Shown here one piece after another: positions 58,619-64,000 of a DNA stretch of 64,000 bases. Numbering within the stretch: position 1 is the stretch's first letter; the number at the start of each line of letters is the position of its first letter. Source of the DNA: Micromonospora sp. NBC_00389. GTDB taxonomy: Bacteria; Actinomycetota; Actinomycetes; Mycobacteriales; Micromonosporaceae. Both the position numbers and the translations under genes were made by a program. The stretch lies in contig NZ_CP107947.1 in the NCBI RefSeq assembly GCF_036059255.1, forward strand, positions 6,820,001 through 6,884,000, in the 5' to 3' direction. The notes under the pieces are model-generated. The model saw only the letters and a list, made by a program, of their open reading frames with translations. It was not told the DNA's origin and did no database searches.

Positions 58619-59743
58619 CTACCTCTGGTCTTGCGGTTGGACCATGCCGTCTGACGCAGGCTGCTCGTCCGTGCGCTGTTCCTCTCGGCAGCGGCGCTCG
58701 ACCTCGCTCGCAAAGTCCAGCGTTGATGCGCGCCCGCCGAGATCTCGCGTGCGCACCCCGGCCGCCAGCGTCGTCTCGAACGCCTCGGTGAGCGTCTTTG
58801 CCGCCTCCGTCTCACCGAGGTGGTCGAGCATCATGGCCGCGGCCCAGAGTTGGCCGACTGGGTTGGCTGAGCCCTGTCCGGCGATGTCCGGCGCGGAGCC
58901 GTGTACCGGCTCGAACATCGAGGGATGGTCGCCCTCGGGGTTGAGGTTGGCGCTTGGCGCAACGCCGATCGAGCCGGCGAGTGCGGCTGCGAGGTCGGAG
59001 AGGATATCGCCGAATAGGTTGGACGCCACAATCACGTCGAAGCGACCCGGGTCGAGGATCAGTCTAGCGGCCAGCGCGTCGATCAGCAGCGACTCCAGCT
59101 GGACGCCTCGGTGGCCGAACACTGTTTCCGCGACCACCTCGTCCCAGAACGGCATCGTGTGGATGATGCCGTTGGACTTGGTGGCCGAGGTGACGAGCCC
59201 GCGGCGTCCCTGGGCCAGTCGGGCTGCGAACGCGGCCACTCGGCTGATGCCCTGCCGGGTGAAGACCGACTGCTGAACGGCGGCCTCCTCGGGTCGTCCG
59301 CGGTTGTAGCGGCCACCGACTTCCGAGTACTCCCCTTCCACGTTCTCCCGGACGATCATGAGGTTGAGGTCCCCGGGGTCGAGCAATGGAGAGGGGACGC
59401 CGGGGAGTAGCCGCACCGGCCGCAAGTTCACGTACTGGTGGAACCCCCGCCGAATCGGGATCAGCAGCCCCCACAGAGTGACGTGATCCGGGATGTCCGG
59501 CGCGCCAACCGCGCCGAGGAGCAGCGCTTCCTCGCCGGCGAGCTGGTCGAGACCGTCGGCGGGCATCATGGCCCCGTCCCGCCGGTAGCGCTGCGATCCC
59601 CAGTCGTAGTGCGTCCACCGCATCTCGAAGTCGAAGCGGTCAGCGACCGCATCGACGCAGGGAATTGTGGCCTCGACCACCTCAGGACCGATGCCATCGC
59701 CCGCGATCACGCCGATCCGATAGATCTTGCGTTCGCCGTTCAC
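58619..59743 (-). CDS. Tartrate/D-malate (isopropylmalate-type) dehydrogenase
   Basis: 374 residues from GTG 59743, which overlaps the stop of the preceding cyclase gene by four bases. It has all marks of the beta-decarboxylating dehydrogenase family: IAGDGIGPEVV at the start, the substrate loop LRPVRLLPG, IVRENVEGEYSEVGG (ENxEGEY is typical of tartrate dehydrogenase/D-malate enzymes rather than LeuB), VTSATKSNGI with the catalytic Lys, FDVIVASNLFGDILSDLAA with metal-binding Asp, and EPVHGSAPDIAGQG for NAD binding. Expected reaction: NAD-dependent oxidative decarboxylation of tartrate, D-malate or a related 2-hydroxyacid. It is the last gene of the minus-strand operon. TtuC- or DmlA-like; the exact substrate is not readable. 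Confidence 0.88.
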   Translation of the reverse strand: MNGERKIYRIGVIAGDGIGPEVVEATIPCVDAVADRFDFEMRWTHYDWGSQRYRRDGAMMPADGLDQLAGEEALLLGAVGAPDIPDHVTLWGLLIPIRRGFHQYVNLRPVRLLPGVPSPLLDPGDLNLMIVRENVEGEYSEVGGRYNRGRPEEAAVQQSVFTRQGISRVAAFAARLAQGRRGLVTSATKSNGIIHTMPFWDEVVAETVFGHRGVQLESLLIDALAARLILDPGRFDVIVASNLFGDILSDLAAALAGSIGVAPSANLNPEGDHPSMFEPVHGSAPDIAGQGSANPVGQLWAAAMMLDHLGETEAAKTLTEAFETTLAAGVRTRDLGGRASTLDFASEVERRCREEQRTDEQPASDGMVQPQDQR

Positions 59744-60741
59744 TTGACGGCTACCGGGTTGATCGGGCCGCCCACACTGCCGGTCACCGGCAAGGGGCAG
59801 GCGGTGAAGAGCATCTCGTAGACTCCGTCCTGGGCGCAGTCTGCCGCGAGCGCCTCAAGGTCGAACATCTCGCCCACGAGCAGCCCCATGTGGGGGAGAG
59901 CGACGCGGTGCCACGGCTGGTTAACGTAGCTGATCTCATTGGGCCGGACCTCGACCCCCCAGGTGTCCGCCGCGACGCCGGCGAGTTCGCGATCTGCGAT
60001 CCAGTCGAGTGTGTCGAGGGCCAGGCCCGGCGCGTCACCGCCCGCGTAGTCACCCCAGTCGCCTCGCTCCCGGCACATGCGTACGTGGCCGAAGCGCAGC
60101 AGCACAATGTCGCCGGGCCCCACGCGCGTGCCCTGCGCATCGAGCGCGCAGTCGAGGTCGTCGGCCGTGACCGCGTGTCCGGGTGCCAACCACTCCCGCC
60201 CGGCCGCCCTTGCGAGGTCGATGAGCACGCCCCGGCCAACGATGCGGTCCCGGTAGTTGGTGATGTCGTTGCGCTCGGCTCCCAGCGAGGACACCAACCG
60301 GCAGTCGTACCCGTTCCACATGGTCGAGTCAAAGAATGTGTGGGCAAGCGCGTCCCAGTGTGTGCCACCCTGCGAGGCCAGCAGTATGACGTCGTCGGAG
60401 GCCCCGTGCCCCCGCGGCCGGCCGGCGAGGTCGCGGGCGTAGACGTCGTCGCCGTCGCGGAGCATGAACTGCATGGGGTTGAAGCGCCGAAGCGCGCCCC
60501 GTTGCGGTCCGGTGCCGTCGAAGGGCAGCGCGAGGGAGAAGACCCTGCCCCGGGTGACCAGCCGGGTCGCCGCTACCACGTGCTCCGGCGTGAGCAGGTT
60601 GAGCGTTCCGAGTTGGTCGTCGGATCCCCATCGACCACGGTTGGACAGCCGGGCGACCGCGTCACGTAGCCGCCTCTCACCCGTCCCGTCGGCCTGGCTC
60701 GAAGCCTGGGGGACGGTGTCGGCACTCGCTGGCGTGGTCAC
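59740..60741 (-). CDS. Cyclase-family (kynurenine formamidase-like) metal-dependent hydrolase A
   Basis: 333 residues from GTG 60741, coupled by GTGA overlap to the SDR upstream, with GGGGGAG before the start. The cyclase-family metal site GTHWDALAH (here ASQGGTHWDALAHTFFD) and the later GDIVLLRFGH and AADTWGVEVRP segments are typical of PF04199 hydrolases, which open formamides, lactones or similar rings. It resembles the gene at 63048 closely in pattern (RRFNPMxFMLRDGDDVY, WHRVAxPxMGLLVGE), so the operon carries two paralogues. Cytoplasmic, no signal peptide. Confidence 0.9.
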   Translation of the reverse strand: MTTPASADTVPQASSQADGTGERRLRDAVARLSNRGRWGSDDQLGTLNLLTPEHVVAATRLVTRGRVFSLALPFDGTGPQRGALRRFNPMQFMLRDGDDVYARDLAGRPRGHGASDDVILLASQGGTHWDALAHTFFDSTMWNGYDCRLVSSLGAERNDITNYRDRIVGRGVLIDLARAAGREWLAPGHAVTADDLDCALDAQGTRVGPGDIVLLRFGHVRMCRERGDWGDYAGGDAPGLALDTLDWIADRELAGVAADTWGVEVRPNEISYVNQPWHRVALPHMGLLVGEMFDLEALAADCAQDGVYEMLFTACPLPVTGSVGGPINPVAVK

Positions 60742-61475
60742 AGGTGCGCTCCCCCGTCGACCAGCAGGATCTCACCGGTGGTGTGGGTCAGCGAGGCGAG
60801 GGAGAAGATCGCATCCGCGACCTCGTCGGCCGTCGCGATGCGGCCGCCCGGCGAGCGGCGGGCCGCCTTCTCACGCTCGTCCACCCACTCACTCGTCCAC
60901 GGCGTCTCCGTCATGCCGGGTGCCACGGCGTTCACCCGGATGTCGGGGGCGAGCGCCTTGGCCAGCAGGACGGTCAGGTGGTTCACCGCAGCCTTCGACA
61001 CGGCGTACGGAATCGAGCTGCCGCCGACCACCACGCCCGCGAGCGAACTGACGTTGACCACGCTGCCGCCGCCGCTCGCCCGCAGTGCTGGTACGGCCGC
61101 CCTGGTCACCTCCCACGTGCCGAGCAGGTTGACGTCCAACACCGACATCCAGTCGCCGAGCTGCACCGCGCCGAGGTCGCGGTGGGCAATCTTGCGGCTC
61201 GTCCCCGCGTTGTTGACCAGTCCGTCGAGGCGGCCGAAGGCCGCGGCCGCCCGCTCAACGAGCGCAACCGACTGATCCGGCACCGAGACGTCGGCTTGGA
61301 CGTATACAGCAGTGGGGAGGGATCGGGCCAGCGCCTCACCGGCATCGACCGATGTTGCCGAGTTGATGACAATCGCCGCGCCGGCGTCAGCGAAGCGGCG
61401 CGCCGTGGAGGCGCCGATTCCGCTGGACGAGCCGGTCACCAGCACCACCCTGTCTTGCCAGGAGAACGGGCTCAC
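60738..61475 (-). CDS. Short-chain dehydrogenase/reductase
   Basis: 245 residues from GTG 61475, overlapping the thiolase stop by four bases. Classical SDR: NAD(P)-binding VTGSSSGIG, LVNNAG, catalytic Ser in NVSSLAG, and Tyr/Lys in PYAVSKAAVNH, ending DGGAHL. A hydroxyl/keto oxidoreductase acting on an intermediate of the same pathway as its neighbours; cofactor preference is uncertain. Confidence 0.92.
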   Translation of the reverse strand: MSPFSWQDRVVLVTGSSSGIGASTARRFADAGAAIVINSATSVDAGEALARSLPTAVYVQADVSVPDQSVALVERAAAAFGRLDGLVNNAGTSRKIAHRDLGAVQLGDWMSVLDVNLLGTWEVTRAAVPALRASGGGSVVNVSSLAGVVVGGSSIPYAVSKAAVNHLTVLLAKALAPDIRVNAVAPGMTETPWTSEWVDEREKAARRSPGGRIATADEVADAIFSLASLTHTTGEILLVDGGAHL

Positions 61476-62617
61476 GGCTCCACATCCGTCGAGAGCACCG
61501 CAGTGGCGTGCGCAGCCAGTGCCAGGCCCATGCCGTGGACGACCGATGTGCGCGCGCCGGGCACCTGGCGGTCGCCCGCGTCCCCGCGTAGCTGGCGGAC
61601 CGCCTCGGTCATGAGGAACATGCCCAGCATGCCGGGGTGGGTGTAGCTCAGGCCGCCGCCGTTCGTGTTGACCGGCAGGCTGCCGCCAGGCGCGATGGCC
61701 CCGGACTCCACGAAGGGCCCGCCCTCGCCCTTGGACACGAATCCGAGGTCCTCGAGCAAGATCATCAAACTGATGGTGAAAGCGTCGTAGATGTGCGCTG
61801 AGTCCATGTCGGCCGGCCCACGGCCTGCCATGTCGAAGGCCCGCTTACCGCTGTCGACCGCGGCGGTGGTCGTCAGGTCCGGCATGCCGACGATGTTGCG
61901 GTGGTTGATTGCCTCGCCCACGCCAAGCACGTAGATCGGCTTGGGCGTCAGGTCGCGGGCCCGCTCGGCCGAGGTGACGACGATCGCCGCTCCGCCGTCG
62001 GTCACCAGGCAGCAGTCGAGTTTGTGCAGCGGCGTCGAGAGCATCGGCGAGGACAGCACGTCCTGCACGGACAATGGCGTGGGGTAGGGCGCGTCCGGAT
62101 TCTTCAGCGCCCACTGGCGCGCAGAGACCGCGACCTCCGCCAACTGCTCGCTGGTGGTGCCGAACTCGTGCATGTGCCGCTGGGCGATGAGCCCAAAACT
62201 GCTGATCGGGTGGATCAAGCCGTACGGCTGCTCGTACGGCGACCACTCGGCGAGGCTGGTCAGCTTGCCGCGGTCGGAGCGCTGGGTGCTGCCGTAGGTG
62301 ATGAGCGCGACTGAGCAGAGACCTGCCTCGATGGCCGCCGCCGCATGGCCGACGTGGGAGATGAACGACCCGCCACCAACCACCGTCGAGTCGATGTACG
62401 TCGGGCGCAGGCCGAGGTACTCCGCCACCGTGAGCGCGGGCATCGCGTAGTAGGAGGAGGCCGTAAACAGCCCGTCGACGTCATCCTTGTGCAGCCCTAC
62501 CTCTGCGAGTGCCCGCCGGGTCGCCTCGCCCATCAGGCCGACTGGTGAACGGCCCTGCGACTGGAACGTGTCGACCTCGGCCGCCGCCACGATGGCCGCC
62601 TTGCCGCGGAGGCTCAT
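61472..62617 (-). CDS. Thiolase-family (acetyl-CoA acetyltransferase-like) protein
   Basis: 381 residues from ATG 62617, overlapping the DUF35 gene's stop by ATGA. It has the SCP-x/lipid-transfer-protein thiolase-like layout: GEATRRALAEVGL at the start, a VVGGGSFISHVGHAAAAI strand where ordinary thiolases have the nucleophilic Cys, CLVTDGGAAIVV, and a C-terminal NTNGGGLSYTHPGMLG with a His. The canonical Cys position appears to be Ser/Gly here, a feature of the non-condensing thiolase-like proteins that pair with a DUF35 partner. Likely acts on acyl-CoA chains with the adjacent Zn-ribbon/OB protein. Confidence 0.9.
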   Translation of the reverse strand: MSLRGKAAIVAAAEVDTFQSQGRSPVGLMGEATRRALAEVGLHKDDVDGLFTASSYYAMPALTVAEYLGLRPTYIDSTVVGGGSFISHVGHAAAAIEAGLCSVALITYGSTQRSDRGKLTSLAEWSPYEQPYGLIHPISSFGLIAQRHMHEFGTTSEQLAEVAVSARQWALKNPDAPYPTPLSVQDVLSSPMLSTPLHKLDCCLVTDGGAAIVVTSAERARDLTPKPIYVLGVGEAINHRNIVGMPDLTTTAAVDSGKRAFDMAGRGPADMDSAHIYDAFTISLMILLEDLGFVSKGEGGPFVESGAIAPGGSLPVNTNGGGLSYTHPGMLGMFLMTEAVRQLRGDAGDRQVPGARTSVVHGMGLALAAHATAVLSTDVEP

Positions 62618-63030
62618 CGGGCACCTGCCGTGGCCTGGAAGCGCGGCAAGGTGAGCTCGGGCGTCACCTCGTCGAAGACCGCCTGTACGGGCATCCCGAT
62701 CCATGGCACGTCTGCCTCCGGCGAGACCACCAGGTCGGCGAGCACGCGCACGCCCTCGTCAAGGTCGACGAGCACGACGGTGTAGGGCACCCGGTCGGCC
62801 AGACCGGGATGCCCGGCGCGGTGCAGCGTTGTGAACGAGTGCACCGTGCCCGTACCGGCCGCCTGCCGGAGGCTGAGCCGGTCGGAGAGGCAGACGGGGC
62901 AGACTGTGCGGGGGTAGAAGACACGCGCCCCGCAACTCTCGCATTGCTGGAACGCGAGCCGGTGCGCGCGCGCCTCCTCGAAGTAGATGTTCTCCTCGCC
63001 GCGCGGCGTGGGGGTAGGCCGGTCGGTCAC
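62614..63030 (-). CDS. DUF35 Zn-ribbon/OB-fold protein, thiolase partner
   Basis: 138 residues from GTG 63030, which has AAAGGG six bases upstream; GTG 63051 would overlap the previous stop by four bases, as elsewhere in this operon. N-terminal helix ENIYFEEARAHRLAFQQC, then a rubredoxin-like zinc ribbon C-x2-C-x10-C-x2-C (CESCGARVFYPRTVCPVC) and a DUF35 OB-fold (GTVHSFTTLHR, VPYTVVLVDLDEGVRVLADLV). Members bind acyl-CoA and associate with thiolase-like proteins such as the one encoded next. Confidence 0.92.
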   Translation of the reverse strand: MTDRPTPTPRGEENIYFEEARAHRLAFQQCESCGARVFYPRTVCPVCLSDRLSLRQAAGTGTVHSFTTLHRAGHPGLADRVPYTVVLVDLDEGVRVLADLVVSPEADVPWIGMPVQAVFDEVTPELTLPRFQATAGAR

Positions 63031-63047
63031 TGTCTGCCCTTTCTCGG

Positions 63048-64000
63048 TCACTTGACCGCGGTCGGGTTGATCGGGCCGCCCACGCTGCCCTTGACAGGCA
63101 ACGGGTTCGCCGAAAAGAACATCTCGTAGACGCCATCCTCGGCGCAGTCGACAGCGAGTTCCTCGAAGTCGAAGATCTCGCCGACGAGCAGACCCATCTG
63201 CGGGATCGCCACCCTGTGCCACGGCTGGGTGACGCACGCGAGGTCGTTGGGGCGCACCTCGGCACCCCACGTGTCCACCGCCAGTCCGCCGATCTGGTGC
63301 TCGTCGATCCATCCGAGGGTGTCGAAGGTGAGGCCGGGTGCGTCACCGCCGGCGTAGTCGCCCCAACCATCCTGGGCCCGACACATTGCGATCTGGCCGA
63401 AGCGCAGCAGCACGATGTCGCCGCGCCGGACCTCGACGCCCTGCCCGTCGGCGCAGGCCTGCAGCAGGTCACTGTTGATGCCTTCGCCGGGCTGGCACCA
63501 GTCGACGCCAAGATGGCGTGGTAGGTCCAGCAGCACCGCGCGCCCGGTGATGCGGTTGCGGTAGTTGGCGATGTCGTTGCGCTCGGCCCCCATCGAGCTG
63601 ACCAGCCGGCAGTCGTAGCCGTTCCACATCTTCGAGTCGTAGAAGATGTGGCCCAGGGCGTCCCAGTGGGTGGCGCCCTGGGCCGCGAGGATGAGCACGT
63701 CGTCGGCTGCGCCGATCCCTTGCGGGGTGCCGGCGAGGTCACGGGAGTAGACGTCGTCACCGTCTCGCAGCATGAAGCTCATCGGGTTGAAGCGCCGGAG
63801 GTGACCCTTCTGCGGGCCGTCGTCGCCATAAGAGATGGACAGCGAGAAGACTCGGCCCTTGCGCACCAGTCCTGCGGCGTTGCGTACGTCGTCGGCCGTG
63901 ATGTAGTTGACCGTGCCGGCCTCGTCCTCGGGGCCCCACTTGCCCCAGTTGCAATAGCTCTTGGCCGCCTCAGCCAGGCGTGCCCGGCCGCCGTCGTCGT
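63048..64000 (-). CDS. Cyclase-family hydrolase B (start outside window)
   Basis: Frame open to the right window edge, so the 5' end is beyond the window. Metal site ATHWDALGHIFYD (Ala replaces the first Gly of GTHWD), RRFNPMSFMLRDGDDVY, GDIVLLRFGQ and VDTWGAEVRP mark it as the same family as the protein at 59740-60741. Two paralogues in one operon suggest two ring-opening or hydrolysis steps, or subunits of one enzyme. Confidence 0.9.
   Translation of the reverse strand, partial: DDGGRARLAEAAKSYCNWGKWGPEDEAGTVNYITADDVRNAAGLVRKGRVFSLSISYGDDGPQKGHLRRFNPMSFMLRDGDDVYSRDLAGTPQGIGAADDVLILAAQGATHWDALGHIFYDSKMWNGYDCRLVSSMGAERNDIANYRNRITGRAVLLDLPRHLGVDWCQPGEGINSDLLQACADGQGVEVRRGDIVLLRFGQIAMCRAQDGWGDYAGGDAPGLTFDTLGWIDEHQIGGLAVDTWGAEVRPNDLACVTQPWHRVAIPQMGLLVGEIFDFEELAVDCAEDGVYEMFFSANPLPVKGSVGGPINPTAVK

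Overview
The window is high-GC DNA dense in GTG and ATG starts. It holds a type VII secretion gene, an LVIVD/DUF305 pair and several actinobacterial IS families, so it most likely comes from an actinomycete. A Micromonosporaceae-like host is my inference from protein character; no rRNA, tRNA or housekeeping marker is present to prove it. Most of the window is an accessory region of toxins, putative conflict systems, insertion sequences and decayed genes.

Layout. 1-1.2 kb: C-terminal part of an EccC-type T7SS ATPase. 1.4-3.8 kb: an N-terminally truncated GH43/GH32-like glycosidase beside an integrase-type IS and a second transposase fragment. 3.9-6.7 kb: divergent DUF305 and LVIVD-repeat genes with a strong hairpin terminator. 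6.8-10.2 kb: a frameshifted phage head-protein remnant, then an M48 peptidase and a large serine recombinase that have both lost their 5' ends at one junction. 10.5-17.2 kb: a membrane-anchored NACHT/STAND-like NTPase followed by a patatin-like phospholipase with a C-terminal membrane domain, a candidate conflict (defence) module. 17.3-25.3 kb: an FN3 remnant, a small lower-GC ORF, an IS5-type remnant, a leaderless trypsin-nuclease fusion with small coupled ORFs, an FG-GAP repeat protein, a fossil of a second STAND NTPase, and a leaderless M4 metalloprotease.

26.8-47.0 kb: a Tc (ABC) toxin locus. A beta-propeller protein and a TcA split over two genes lie on the minus strand, divergent from a 2589-aa TcB-TcC fusion ending in an unrecognised variable domain. 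Two identical 1366-bp ISAs1 copies in opposite orientation bracket this locus. Each has its own perfect 10-bp target duplication, so they inserted independently and do not form a composite transposon. The right-hand copy interrupts a second copy of the 3' part of the serine recombinase.

50-58.6 kb: one surviving lipoprotein-like gene and one esterase lie among IS5, IS6, IS701 and other transposases, with fragments of a histidine kinase, an MFS transporter, an ISAs1 transposase and a tyrosine recombinase. 58.6-64 kb: an ordinary-looking minus-strand operon with 4-nt stop/start overlaps. It encodes two cyclase-family hydrolases, a DUF35 Zn-ribbon/OB protein, a thiolase-like protein, an SDR and a tartrate/isopropylmalate-type dehydrogenase, probably for catabolism of an unidentified acid.

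How the parts may work together (inference): TcA (two chains) plus TcBC would form an injection toxin. The neighbouring propeller and FG-GAP proteins, the M4 protease and the trypsin-nuclease all lack signal peptides, which would fit release with the Tc complex or intracellular action. The NTPase-patatin pair looks like a sensor with a membrane-attacking effector.
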